A DNA stretch of 64,000 bases. Origin: Melastoma dodecandrum. Lineage: Eukaryota > Streptophyta > Magnoliopsida > Myrtales > Melastomataceae. Positions 1-11,277 of the stretch are shown in pieces. Below the pieces are notes generated by a model. The model saw only the letters and a list, made by a program, of their open reading frames with translations. It did no database searches and was not told the DNA's origin. The stretch is taken from assembly GCA_029817715.1 (NCBI GenBank), contig JARUPY010000534.1, positions 4,776,501-4,840,500 of the forward strand, read 5' to 3'. The position numbers were made by a program, and so were the translations under genes. Every line of letters starts with the position of its first letter. Within the stretch, counting starts at the first letter, position 1.

Positions 1-798
1 GTTACTGATCACAACCCATCAGGTTTTTGTGAGTAGAAAAGTCGAAGGTCTATCTGCATCACCTTCTACAATACAGAAGTGTGTCAGTACCTTATGTTAG
101 TACAACCTTTGTGGAAAAGCCGAAGGGCTATCTACAATACCCTCTGCAGGAGTGTCTTATTCCTTCCGTTAGTCTTGTATTCGCTATAAGTGTTCAATAG
201 TGAATTCCATCCTATAAGGGCGAAGAGTGAAGTAGGCAATTACCGAACCACTATAAACCTTATGTGTCTCATTTACTTTCTACGCAAACGGAAAAGCAAA
301 TTAATAGATAAAACGCGCACGTCTGAGCATAGACTCCAAAGGTCCTGCATCAAACATCGTATGCTAAAGAAACCAATCAGGTTCTGTAGTTGTTTCTAAC
401 GATCTAGCTTTCGCAGATCATCTCTTGGTAGTGTAGAAACCTACAAACTTCTGTAACAACCTTCTACTACTACAAGTATCTTTCAGATCATGGAGTAGAC
501 GTTGTTGATCACACATAGGGTAGTCGGGTCTGTGAAACCTTAATAGCATAAACATCCAACTTCTGCATCAACATTCTGCTACTGCAGAAACCTTCTCACG
601 ACTGCATAGTCATATTCTAGATCAGACTTCGGCTGATCATTCGGTCTTCAAGCAGTTTACTTAGGGATCTGCTGTGTACAAGGGTTTTGTAATCTACAAA
701 AACCTAACATTTCGTTGTTAGGTTTTATTAGTTGTAAAAATGCTAAAAAGGCCATTACTCTAATTCACCCCCATCTTAGTGCAATTGTTACACCAACA
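1..798 (+). repeat. 5' LTR of SIRE-1 (3' part only)
   Basis: The segment ends in ttgttacaccaaca, the same end as the 3' LTR at 9858, two bases before the primer binding site. It aligns along its length to 9061-9858 with scattered substitutions, so the two LTRs have diverged and the insertion is not recent. The first 1.6 kb of this LTR is outside the window. Confidence 0.9.
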
Positions 799-800
799 AT

Positions 801-813
801 TGGTATCAGAGCA
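801..813 (+). other. Primer binding site of SIRE-1 (tRNA-iMet)
   Basis: TGGTATCAGAGCA is complementary to the 3' end of plant initiator methionine tRNA, the usual primer for Ty1/copia minus-strand synthesis. It lies two bases after the LTR end. From 814 to 1068 is untranslated leader with recurring cagaagctt-type motifs and no coding sequence. Confidence 0.9.
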
Positions 814-1068
814 GGTCCGACGAAAGCCTTACAGCTTGTTGGGATCCTACAGAAACTCTGACCTTCTGTGACCTCTCTGACCATTACCACTTTGTTGCCT
901 TCTACAGAAGCTTTATTCTTTGCTAAAATCCCATAATTGGTAATAGAGCCCAATTCAACTTAAGCCTTACAGCTAGTTGAGGAACGGTCAACACTCAACA
1001 GAAGCTTTCAGCTCTTTGAGTTTCTACATAAAGTATGCATAAGCTCTACGCTCTGTCAGAATTTACCA

Positions 1069-4000
1069 ATGGCTGATTTTGGTGGACGACCACAATTGGG
1101 TAATCCTCCCAAATTCGATGGTCAGAACTTCTCTTACTGGAGAACCTTAATGAGATCTTACATGGAAGCGATTGATGAGGATATGTGGAATATTGTTGAA
1201 AATGGTCTACCCTCTACTCCAATCGAAAATCGACTTGACTCACAAGGACGTCCTACTAGAAAATTTCAGAGACTTACGAGACTCAACTCAATGGCAAAGT
1301 ATCTGTTATTTAATGCGATGTCGCCGAGTTAGTTTGCAAAAGTTTCTACGAGCAATACCGCACAAGAAATCATGGAGAAGCTTGTCACCATGTATGTTGG
1401 GACAATTCAAATATGTGAAACAAATATGAACATTTTAGTTCATCAATATGAGAATTTCTCTGTGAAAAGTGATGAGACTGCTCAAAAGATATATGAGAGG
1501 CTAACCCTTTTGGTAAATGCCCTGGAACATATAGGACAGTCATTCTCAAATGGAGAATTAGTGAGAAAGGTTCTGCACACCTTGCCCAAATCTTGGGAAG
1601 CCAAGAAAACTGCTATAGAGGAAGCAAGGGATCTCACTACTCTCCTCTGGAACAACTTATAAGTTCCTCGATGTCTTATGAGATTGAGAAAACATCTTGC
1701 TCGGACATCAAACCCGTCTCTATGGCTGTCAAAGCTACAAGAGAAACAACAGAAGCTTATAATGATGATATAGAAGTTGAAGCTGAAACGAATGATGAAC
1801 TTGCGATGATTTCAAGGCGACTTCTCAAGTTCTCCTCCAAACACCAGTTTAACAAGAACAAAGGTGAAAGGAAAAGACATATTAAGCAACCAGAACTAAG
1901 GTGTTTTGAATGCAATAAGAAAGGTCATATAAAGACCGATTGTTCTCTTCTTCAGGAGAAGGAACAACCTTCTGCTCCCAAAAAGGGTAAGAGAACTATG
2001 CTTGCCTGGGAAGAAAGTGTCGAATCTGATGATGAGCAAGAACAGGCACTTGTCTGTTCTACAACTCGTACAGAATTAAATCACACAATAGAAGGAACGC
2101 TCTGTCTAAGAACAGAAGCTAAGGAAAATGAGTAGAATCTGGACAATGGTTGCTCTATGGTTATTGAAGACGTTCTGCTGGTGACAGAACTGAAACATAA
2201 CCCGCTGAGTATTAGCCAGCTATGTGATATAGGGTATATAACTACCTTTGATAAAGATTCTTGTTCTGGGATGCTAGACAATAAAGTTCGCTTTATTGGC
2301 AAACGCATAAGAAATATTTATTCTTTATCACCGAATAGTTTCTGTAATACAGAAAACTGCCTTCTGTCCGTCAAGGATGAAAGTTATCTTTGACATAGAA
2401 AGATATGTCATACCAACTTTCGGTTGCTATTCAAGCTTGCTTCAATGAATTTGATGAAATGACTTCCTAACATCAAATTTGAGCAGCAAAGCTTCTGTGA
2501 AGCTTGTTCTCTTGGTAAGCAAACCAAAAACTCATTCAAACCTAAGAATGAAGTTTCTACAACTAAACCTTTGGACCTGCTGCACATGGATCTTTTTGGT
2601 CAAACCAGAGTTCAAAGTGTTTGAGGAAAAAGGTATTGCCTTGCAGTGGTTGATGACTACTCTAGGTTTACCTGGGTTAAATTTCTCGCCCACAGAAGCG
2701 ATGCTTTCGAGGCTTTGGAAAGCTTAGCTAAACTTCTGCAGAATGAGTTTAACTCTTCTGTAAAAGCTATAAGGACAGATCATGGTACATAGTTTGAAAA
2801 CTATGATTTCGAAACCTTCTGTAGCAAATATGGTGTTGATCACACTTTTTCTACTCCATATTCTCCTCAACAAAATGGTGTTGCGGAGAGGACAAATAGA
2901 ACTCTAATGGACATGACAAGGACCATGATCTGTGTGAATAAGGTTCCATAGAACCTTTGGGCAGAAGCTATGAATACCGCATGCTACATATCCAATAGGG
3001 TACTTATTAGTCCCAAGTTGGATAAAACTCCCTATGAACTTCTCAGGGGGAGGAAACCAAACATTTCCTACTTTCATCCTTTTGGAAGTGTTTGCTATGT
3101 ATTGAGACCTTCTAAGGATAACTTAGGAAAGTTTGATGCTAAGTCGGATGAGGGAATTTTTCTTGGATACTATACGACTAGCAAAACTTACCAAGTCCTT
3201 AATAAAAGGACATCTAAAATTGAAGAGTCTATCAACGTTAAAATTGATGACTCATTCAACAAAATAGAAGATACTGCAAAACCTATAGTGTCCCTGGAAC
3301 CCGCAGAAGACATAGTCTCTCTAGATAAACCTTCAGTATAAGGTAATAAGGACGAACATACTTCTGTCCCAAATTTCAGCAATGGATTGGAGGGATTTAA
3401 CGTTGATCCGTCTAAAGAGGCTTCTACCTCTAATATGGACAATCGACATTCAGAATTAAATGTTCCATCCTTATACAAATGACGTCATCCTATTGACCAA
3501 GTAATAGGGAACATTAGCAGAGGCATTCAGACACGACGTTCTACTAATGACTTCTACCAACATTATGCATTCTTATCTCAAATCGAGCTAGATGGCATTG
3601 ATGAAGCTCTTATGGTCTAAATTGGATACTTGCAATGCAAGAAGTGCTAAATCAGTTTGAGTGGAACAAAGTGTGGACACTTATCCCACATCCTGATGAC
3701 CGTTCCGTGATCAGAACAAAATGGGTCTTCAGAAATAAATTAAATGAGTCAGGTGATGTTGTGCGCAACAAAGCAAGACTCGTTGCGAAAGGATATTCTC
3801 AAGATGAGGGAATAGAGCTCGATGAGATGTTTGCGCCTGTAGCACATCTTGAGGCAATAAGGCTTCTGCTAGCCTATGCTTCCTACAACAACTTTAGGTT
3901 GTACCAAATGGATATGAAGTGCATCTTCCTTAATGGTGAAATTACGTTGAGCAACCTCATAGATTTGAGGATCCAAAGCACAGAAAACACGTCTATAATC

Positions 4001-5073
4001 TCTCAAAGGCATTATATGGGCTTAAACAAGCACCAAGAGCTTGGTATGAGAAGCTCAGCTCCTTTCTCCTTGAAAAGGGCTACAGAAGAGATCGAGTAGA
4101 TACTACACTCTTCTTCAAAAACAAAAACAATCATCTTATGGTGGTCCAGATTTATGTTGATGACATAATATTCGGATCAACCGATGATAAGCTCTGCAAA
4201 GAGTTTGCAGAACTCATGACAAGTGAGTTCGAAATGAGCATGATGAGAGAACTCAAGTTCTTCCTCGGATTGCAAATTCAACAAACTGCAGAAGGTACCT
4301 TTCTACACGAAGAAAAGATTTGGCCTAGATGGAACAAAACCCCTGTTGACTCCTATTGCTACAAGCACTAGGATAGACAAAGATGAAAATGGTTCTCAAG
4401 TGGATAGTAAGCTCTACAGGAGCATGATTGGCTCCCTTTTGTACCTTACAACTTCTAGACCCGACATACAGTTTAGCGTATGTCTCTGTATAAGATTTCA
4501 ATCTGCACCCAAAGAATCTCATATGACTGCGGTCATGAGAATCTTCAGATACTTGCAAGGTTCTACTAACCTCGGATTATGGTATCCCAAAGGATCAAAT
4601 TTTGATCTCATTGGATACTCGGAAGCCGACTATGCAGGCTGTAAAATTGACTGGAAGAGTACAAGTGGTACTTGTCAACTCATGGGGAACATGCTTATTT
4701 CAAGTTTCTTTAAAAAAGAAAACTTCGGTTGCTTTATCAACCGCAGAAGCTGAGTATGTAGCAGCTGCAAGTTGATGCTCAGGTTCTTTGGATGAAACAA
4801 GAACTTGAGGACTACAACCTTGAGTTTATTAAAATCCCGATCAAGTGTGATAATGCGAGCGCAATTAATTTGGCTCCTAACCCTGTTTATCACTCTAAAT
4901 CAAAACACATTGAACTCGGACATCATTTTCTAAGGGACTATGTACAGAAAGGTTTTATATGTATTGAATGCATCAATACAGAATGACAGCTGGCGGACAT
5001 CTTCACTAACCCTCTAGATAGAGATCAATTTGACTTTATCAGGAGCGAATTGGGGATATGTCACCCAATCTAA
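1069..5073 (+). pseudogene. SIRE-1 gag-pol relic
   Basis: Gag starts at ATG 1069 (MADFGGRPQLGNPPKFDG), matching the Gag starts of SIRE-2 and SIRE-3. A CCHC knuckle (CFECNKKGHIKTDC, about 1900-1945) is intact. Protease is gutted: after the catalytic-site remnant (LDNGCS instead of LDSGCS, about 2138) an in-frame gap of roughly 45 residues leads straight to the pre-integrase region. Integrase pieces run about 2560-3340 (QQNGVAERTNRT near 2870). RT runs about 3635-4370, with the YVDD box at about 4155. RNase H ends with the conserved QLADIFT block and stops at 5071-5073. Reading requires many frame changes and in-frame stops (for example 1330, 2135, 2768, 2949). No functional product is possible. 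Confidence 0.9.
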
Positions 5074-5436
5074 GTCCTTAAGCCAACAGCTAAGGCACTG
5101 TGTCATCTCTGACACAACAGAGCCTATGTGCAGAAAGTTGACCTTCGACAACATAAAACTAAGTTTGAGAAATTAACTCAAACATCAACTGTCTAAAATG
5201 GGACATCTTTGTATCTCACCTTAAAACAGATAGCTATGTACAGAAGCTTGGTGCATAAGCTGACCTTCATCAACCCAACGTTCTGCTCAAGTGAAAACTT
5301 GAGATTACGTTAATTAAGGGGACTCATGGTTTTTAACTTAATTACCAAACCAAATTGGGCAGAAGCTTTGGCATAGAAGGCTGACCTTCTACAGTCTTGA
5401 ACGGCTAGTTTTGATTCAGATCTAAAGTAAAAAGGT
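5074..5436 (+). other. SIRE-1 spacer between pol and env-like ORF
   Basis: There is no ORF of note. The stretch has several cagaag motifs and corresponds to the AT-rich spacer 29816-30476 of SIRE-2. The acidic N-terminal part of the env-like ORF seen in SIRE-2 is missing here, so a deletion probably lies near 5400. Confidence 0.5.
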
Positions 5437-6690
5437 GTGGCTTTTGCTTCTCTTAAAGTGCCTAAGATTGAAAAAACTGACGGCCTTAAGCTACTTTCTG
5501 CAGTCACAGCGTCTGCTGTTTCTTTCCGGACCAGGTTTAAGCGAAAGGATGTTAAAACGGTCTCCAAGTTCCTGACTAAGCTGCTCGTGGAGAGACTTAA
5601 GGGACAAGTTACCTTTACCCCATCACCTTCTGCTTTTGTTAGCCAGGAGGAAATTGATGAAGTGCTGGCTGATGGTGATTTGTCCATAGTCGACACCTCT
5701 GACCGCCAATTGCCTGTAAGTAGGCGAGTAAACTTTGCTTGGTTTTCTACTAATATGATGGACATAGACCCTATGTTTGGGCATTAGGCTTGAAAACCTT
5801 CTGCGAGCTTTATGCTGCAGTATCTGTGGCAAAGGTTCTGGAGTTCTATTCCAATCTCAACTTCTACAGGGACGGATGCTCTATTAAGTTCATTCGTACT
5901 TTTGTTAACGGAGTTACCCTTGTGTACTCTGCTCTTGATGTCTGCAACTGGTATGGTTGTAAGTCCACTGCTGAGATGCAGGACTTTGAAAAGAATAATG
6001 CTTGCATAATTGTTGGGCAGAAGATATCCCCGAAAAATTACATGGAGTCCACTCTGCTGGATCTTCGCCTCAGGGTTCTGCATCGCGCTGTTCCTTTCAG
6101 TCTTCTGCCTCGTGCTGGAAGCATTGACACCATTCATGCCTGCGAATGCCAAAGTCATGGTTCATCTCCTGGAGGGAATACCTTTCAGCCTTCATGCCTT
6201 GATCTTTGAGCAGATGGAGTGGAGCTTGTCAAGGAGAAAAAAGAGCCTGCTCTATGGCTAAGTGATTGCTGGCCTTCTGCAGATGCACAGCATTGACCCT
6301 ACTCCAGCTTCTGAGTAGGAGAAGTGGAAAGTTGGCAACTTCGATGCCAATATTATCAACAACATGCTGTACGTGAAGACAGTAGAAGACTGGCTCACGA
6401 AAACGCAACATTATGAGCTTCTCCAGAAGAAGACTCCATCTACTGCTGCTGCTGCTAAGGGCAAGAAACAAGCCAAGGGACCCCCTGCAAGCCAGAAAGG
6501 TTCTGTTCCATCAGCTGTTGAGGTTTCTGCCTCTTCCGCTCCGCCCTCTGTTCTCAAGGAGCTGCAACTCCAAGTTGCTGCCCAAGGTGAGGACATACGA
6601 GTGCTGCAGAGGCTGGTCATGGATGTTATACGCCAACTGGAGGGCCTGGACAAGTTTCTCATGAAAAATTGGATGCTTGAAGGGCATTAA
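5437..6690 (+). pseudogene. SIRE-1 env-like accessory ORF relic
   Basis: Three overlapping frames together match the accessory ORF of SIRE-2 (28130-29815, minus). Shared blocks include a central WFSTNMMDIDP-like motif (about 5740), a run ending in VNGVTLVYSALDV (about 5908-5945) and a C-terminal helical segment around LQVAAQGEDIRVLQRLV (about 6565-6625). The central region resembles the domain called 'putative plant transposon protein' in plant Sireviruses, often loosely termed env-like; that identification is from memory and should be searched. I see no clear signal peptide or membrane segment, so a true envelope role is not supported. At least two frameshifts (near 5785 and 6200) and a stop (6259-6261) break it. 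Confidence 0.65.
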
Positions 6691-7430
6691 TGTTGAAAAC
6701 TTTTGAAAAGCTATGTGTTTAAGTTTTGAATAAGTGACCCTCTACGGGCACACCTTTTCGTACGCCATACTGTTTTTTTTTCAATGGTTTAATTACAGAA
6801 ACTGTTGAACTTTCTTCCAGTATAGTTTTGATATCGTTTCATCGTCTATCAACCAGTCTTATCCTTTTCGATATGACAAAAAGGGGGAGTAATATGGATG
6901 TTTGAAACAGATAAACTTTGCTCTGTGTTTCTGTCGGAAATATTTCTGCAATTAATGGGTGTAGAAGCCTGTTTTTGCATTGCTTTCAACAACCTTCTAC
7001 AGGTGTCGTTGCATGTCTCTAACATTCTTCTACTAGGGAATGTAAAAGGAGACTTCGTCCCTTTTGCTGGAAGTGCAGTTGTTGAGTTCTTGCCATAAAC
7101 TATCGGGTTACACACAGAAGCCTTGTGCTCTGTATCACACAGAAGCTATCATACTCTGCAAATTTATAGAAGCTTTTAGCTCTGTGATCAAATGTGAGAT
7201 TCATACCTGCATTCAATCAGGCGGAGTTAGGGGGAGTTTTTTTGCAAAATTTTCTGAGCTCATATGTTCATCGCAGAAGCTCTTATGCTCTGCATCTTAC
7301 AGAAGCTTCTAGCTCTGTATACATAAGCGAGATTCATACCCGCGCTCATCCAAAAGGAGTTAGGGGAAGTTTCTCTGAAAAATATTTCCCTCGATGTCGA
7401 TAGTTTTGTCATCATAAAAAATGGAGAGAT
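6691..7430 (+). other. SIRE-1 3' non-coding block with two polypurine tracts
   Basis: The block holds one purine tract (gacaaaaagggggag, about 6876-6889) roughly 540 bases before the 3' LTR, and a second, LTR-adjacent one (aaaaaatggagagat, about 7416-7430) that should be the working PPT. Between them are repeated cagaagctt/gctctgt units (for example near 7107, 7140, 7166, 7275 and 7300) and no ORF. Confidence 0.7.
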
Positions 7431-8277
7431 TGTTAGTATGGTTTTGATGATGCCATACAGAAGGTAAGCTTCTGCTGTGTAGAAAGTAAGCTTCTACTAC
7501 TTTGCAAAAGGTTAACCAATAAGGACAGTCTGTTTCGTATCTTCTGTCATCTATTAATTATCACGAATTATTTAAATTAATCATCTAATTACTTAAATAC
7601 ATTATATGTTAATTAAAATGATTTTAAATAATTTTGATTACGATTTATTCCATGTCAGTTGATCTACTCTCTTTAAGGAATGAAATCGCTTTATATATGG
7701 GAAGCTCTGATGCAAGGTTCTGCTGACTGATCTGGAGCTATCCAACGGTCATTTTATCCTTTCTCTTGCATTTAATTACATCTAGATTCGTTATGAATGC
7801 TGGTAAAGGATAACCCATCTGAATATGGACGCACTCCACACGTGTCTATATCCAGAAGGTCTGCCAATCCATTTTTGAAACAAAGATTTTTTTATTTTCA
7901 TTTACAGAAGCCTCACAAATCTTATCTGTCCAAATCTTCTGCAAGCCCTATCACCTTGGATCGTGAGCACAATCTTGACCAGATGGCATGATTGATCGTT
8001 AAGTGATACGGAGCATCTCTCCCAATAGGGGAATGATTTATATGGCTGATATTTTATTTCCTTGTTTTGCAGAAACATCCATCAGCCACTGTACCTTCTG
8101 TAAATAATGTATTTCTATTTTGTATAAGATAGGATCAGTCTGTTACATAGAAAATGGAAGACGTCTTACATGTAGAGTGAGTGTATTGTATTCAGATAGA
8201 CTTGTGAGTTTTCGATCTCTTTGGAGTTGAGCATTCGGTTGCAGATGGCTGGTGCCCAAGGTACAAGCTAGACCGGA

Positions 8278-8690
8278 CATGAGTGAAGTTGCAAAGGATC
8301 TGTCTACATTGTGGCGTGGCGGACGTGCATCAGGCTTAGGGAGAAGTCGGGGTGTATACGTACCAGGGCAGTGAGCAGAAGAAGGGCCGCATTTGGAGGA
8401 ATCTGGTGAGGTACTGATATCGGTTGTTTTGTAATCAGTTTGCTCATGTGTGCGAAAGCAGGTGTCCATGGTGTAAGCTGTGTAGGGCATGAGTGAGGTC
8501 GCGAAGGATCTGGCTGCACTGTGGCGTGGCGGACATGCATCAGGCTTAGGAGAAGTCGGGGTGTATACGTGCCAGGGCAGTAAGCAGAAGAAGGACCGCG
8601 TCTGGGAGATTCACGGTGAGGCACTGACATTTGTGTTTCTCCAGAAGGGAAGTACCCGTTGCAGGCTTTGGAGAAGCTCCACGAGTGTTG
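8278..8690 (+). repeat. Direct repeat of about 210 bp in the SIRE-1 LTR
   Basis: Two clearly related copies start with catgagtgaagttgcaaag (8278) and catgagtgaggtcgcgaag (8488). Both are markedly GC-rich against the AT-rich LTR and include the shared block gtggcgtggcggac. Such tandem GC-rich blocks also occur in the LTRs of SIRE-2 and SIRE-3. Confidence 0.8.
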
Positions 8691-8933
8691 TCTGCTTATG
8701 GAAGTCTTGGTGAGGAGCCAAGCATCGAGGAAGCCTTGGTGAAGAGCCAAGCAGGTTGTGGAACCGCCGGAGGGAAAATCCACCCTTGGACAGAGGGGCT
8801 GTCTACGTGCGTAGGGCCGCTACGTGCTTGCGTTGAGCTGCCACGTTCTACAGAACCCCAACCACAGGGATTGTGGAGTAAGTCACTGTCTTCAGTGCAG
8901 AACCTCAACCAGAGAGTTCCTGGAGTTAGTCAT

Positions 8934-9089
8934 AGATCTCTGTGCACGACCTAAAGGGTTATTGATTACAACCTATCGGGTTCACAGATCTCTATGCACG
9001 ACCTAAAGGGTTATTGATTACAACCTATCGGGTTCACAGATCTCTATGCACGACCTAAAGGGTTATTGATTACAACCCATCGGGTTTCT
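8934..9089 (+). repeat. Three tandem copies of a 52-bp unit in the SIRE-1 LTR
   Basis: Units at 8934-8985, 8986-9037 and 9038-9089 each start agatctct and carry ctaaagggttattgatta. The first two differ by one base; the third diverges at its end. The end of the same array opens the window at base 1 in the 5' LTR. Confidence 0.9.
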
Positions 9090-9858
9090 GTGAGTAGAAA
9101 AGCTGAAGGGCTATCTGCATCACCTTCTACACTACATAAGCATCTCTATACCTTATGCTAGTACAACCTTTGTGGAAAAGCCGAAGGGCTATCTACAATA
9201 CCCTCTGCAGGAGTGTTTTATTTCTTCTGTCAGTCTTGTATTCGGTATAAGTGTTCAATAGTGAATTCCATCTTATAAGGGTGAAGAGTGGAGTAGGCAA
9301 TTTCCGAACCACAATAAACCTTTTGTGTCTCATTTACTTTCTACACAAATGGAAAAGCAAATTAATAAACACAACGTGAACGTTAGAGCAGAAACTCCAA
9401 AGGTCCTACATCAAACATCGTACGCTATATAAACCAATCTGGTTCTGGAGTTGTTTCCAATGATCTAGCATTCGCAGATCATCTCTTGGTAGTGCAGAAA
9501 CCTACAAGGTTCTGTAACAACCTTCTACTACTACAAGTATCTTTCAGATCTTGGAGTAGACGTTGCCGATTACACATAGGGTAGTCGGGTTTGTAGAACC
9601 TTAATAGCAAAAACATCTACCTTCTGCATCAACCTTCTGCTACTACAGAAACCTTATCAGGATTGCATAGTGATATTCTAGATCAGACTTCGGCTGGTCA
9701 TTCGATCTTCAAGCAGTTCATCTCGAGATCTGTTGTGTACAAGGGTTTTGTAATCTACAGAAACCTAACCTTCCGCTGTTGAGTTTTATTAGTTGTAAAA
9801 ATGCTAAAAAAGCCATTACACTAATTCACCCCCTCTTAGTACCATTGTTACACCAACA

Positions 9859-10363
9859 GATACTCACAGTCAGTCAGGCATCCCAAAGATGGAGAGCCAG
9901 AAATGCACAAAAAGTCAATACCTTTTCGAGCCGAACTTGTCTACGAATCGGAAGCCATTCACAGGTGGGATTCCCTCTTGGCTGGAGGAAGACTCAGCAT
10001 AATCAATGAGACATAAGATTACTGAATAGCATCAGGAAGAACATCCCCATCCACCAATACGCAACCCATCAACCCATCCACCGTTCCCACCAAACAAACA
10101 CTCCCTCGCACAACCCAACCCAATCCCATGAGTCACGATCCCTCCTTCCTAAACCCTAAAGGAAAACCCAGCCTGGAGGTTGGGGAAACAGACAAACTAC
10201 ACCCGTCTCTTTGCCACTGTCCTACGCTAGCTTGGAGATCTCTGGGGGACTCCCCGTCGTTTCTCCCTTAATTGGTTCTGCTTGTTCATATTCTTTAATT
10301 ACAATCCACTCCTCATAGAAATCCTAAAAGTGGCGAATTAAGCCATGTTCTAAACTGACGTTC
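9859..10363. other. Flank between SIRE-1 and the first Gnk2-like gene
   Basis: No coding region could be supported. The stretch is C-rich (runs of ccaccaa and caaccca, 10040-10130) and leads into the promoter of the gene at 10406. It starts with gatac, which should be the target duplication of SIRE-1. Confidence 0.4.
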
Positions 10364-10374
10364 CCTATTTTAAG
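10364..10374 (+). promoter_or_regulatory. Possible TATA box of the first Gnk2-like gene
   Basis: CCTATTTTAAG lies about 32 bases before the ATG. It sits where the paralogues have CCTATTTATTTT (22073) and CCTATTTATATAT (23718), each followed by a similar 'ggccaaccaac'-type segment. The assignment rests on this shared position, not on a measured transcript. The short leader this implies is a weak point. Confidence 0.4.
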
Positions 10375-10405
10375 TTGGCCATCATGGCCAACCTTCGCTT
10401 GGAAT

Positions 10406-10843
10406 ATGGCGGGGCATAAGTGGAGCCTGATCTTCGTTCTGTCATTGGCATTGGCGTCCTCCCACATTGGCCACGCCTACGACGGGAGCCTGAAGAAGAG
10501 GATCTGTAATGGGGAGACATACTTGTGGCACGTGAGCTTTCTCAATAAGGTTCATGATTACGAGTGCTCTGTGAATACAGCAATGGATGCCATCCTGAGG
10601 TACACGAAGCAACACCCTTCCTACACTTATTTCTATGGCGGGAGATGTCCCTATGGGGGTTTCCTGTATTTATACGGAAATGGATTATGTAGAAAGGAAC
10701 TCTCATTCAATGATTGTGGGGATTGCCTCGTTGGTGCTAAGGATAGCCTCTTTCAGGAGTACTCTCATAGCATCAGGGCTCAGGTCGAACTTCATGACTG
10801 CCAAATTAGATATGAGAACTACTCGTTCGCGGGGGATTACTGA
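10406..10843 (+). CDS. Ginkbilobin-2-like secreted cysteine-rich protein (single Gnk2/DUF26 domain), copy 1
   Basis: 145 residues, single exon. Residues 1-24 form a signal peptide (hydrophobic IFVLSLALASS, likely cut after GHA), leaving about 121 residues, the normal size of a single-domain Gnk2 protein. The family signature C-X8-C-X2-C is C95, C104, C107; other cysteines are C34, C54, C81 and C132. Known members bind mannose and inhibit fungi in the apoplast, or are ectodomains of cysteine-rich receptor kinases; no kinase follows here. The Asn after the first Cys (N35) and the late Glu in RYEN are kept, while the Arg of the described sugar site reads Gln. Oddity: the family Cys before the last helix is Tyr119 here (EYSHS), against ECTHS in copy 2, leaving seven cysteines. 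The start is the first ATG in frame, directly before the signal peptide. Confidence 0.88.
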   Translation: MAGHKWSLIFVLSLALASSHIGHAYDGSLKKRICNGETYLWHVSFLNKVHDYECSVNTAMDAILRYTKQHPSYTYFYGGRCPYGGFLYLYGNGLCRKELSFNDCGDCLVGAKDSLFQEYSHSIRAQVELHDCQIRYENYSFAGDY

Positions 10844-11272
10844 GAATCTGTTCCTACCATATCGAAACTATGGCAGTAGGCTTCTTAGTTCTTATTTTTG
10901 GGATGTTTTGTCTTGTAAGCCGGCTAATTTCTTCATGGCTCAAACCATATCAACATGAACCACTTCAATTGGCGTTTATGGTTTAATGCATATGTAAGTG
11001 CAATGACTACTCTTGTCTCGATTTACGCCACAACATCGCGTCTGTGAATTAATGTCCTAATGCATCACATGGATCAATCCTTCACCAAGGGTACGCCGGT
11101 TTTCGAGACGTGAACGATAAAGCAGGCCGAAAACGTGTGGAAGAGAGTCACATTCTGCAAGCTCGAGACTGTTACCATTTCAAAAGCACAAAATAACAAT
11201 ACTTTTAACCAGGGATTCCATTCTTAAGATAACCTCGAAGCTGTTGCAGTCAACATAAGTTGGTTTCGCCGG
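10844..11272. other. 3' flank of Gnk2-like copy 1
   Basis: About 100 bases after the stop, a segment containing tttcttcatggctcaaacca (about 10928-10947) resembles 22726-22745 after copy 2, so the 3' UTRs are paralogous. The rest has no ORF and runs into the target site of the copia element at 11278. Confidence 0.5.
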
Positions 11273-11277
11273 GACAC
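11273..11277 (+). repeat. Target site duplication gacac (left)
   Basis: It matches 16689-16693 exactly and brackets the TG of the left LTR, which fixes the left border of the copia element at 11278. Confidence 0.9.

Larger units (their letters stand above)
1..9858 (+). mobile_element. SIRE-1: decayed Sirevirus (Ty1/copia) retrotransposon, 5' end cut by window
   Basis: Parts seen in order: end of the 5' LTR (1-798), initiator-Met tRNA primer site (801-813), gag-pol relic (1069-5073), env-like relic (5437-6690), a purine tract (6876-6890), a 3' non-coding block and the full 3' LTR (7431-9858). The order PR-INT-RT-RNase H marks Ty1/copia. LTRs over 2 kb, an LTR start containing TTTTGATGATG and an extra ORF after pol mark the Sirevirus (SIRE/Maximus) lineage. 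Bases 1-798 align with about 9061-9858, which fixes the LTR ends as TG...CA. The 5' LTR start and its flanking duplication lie outside the window; gatac follows the 3' LTR. Many stops and deletions make it non-autonomous. Element type is certain; lineage is judged from structure. Confidence 0.9.
7431..9858 (+). repeat. 3' LTR of SIRE-1 (2,428 bp)
   Basis: It begins TGTTAGTATGG with the TTTTGATGATG signature and ends CCAACA. It contains a GC-rich direct repeat of period about 210 (8278 and 8488) and three copies of a 52-bp unit (8934-9089). TTATATATGG near 7690 is AT-rich. ORFs seen inside on either strand are by-products of the GC-rich repeats. Confidence 0.9.

Noticed and set aside
8304..8954. 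Open frames on both strands inside the SIRE-1 LTR
   Set aside because: They arise from the GC-rich repeat, and the same peptide is repeated in step with the DNA repeat.
8934..9089. Three spaced repeats as a CRISPR array
   Set aside because: Units are contiguous with no spacers, lie in an LTR, and the genome is a plant.
9859..10020. Possible host exon on the minus strand
   Set aside because: A short open stretch, but no family match and no convincing splice context.
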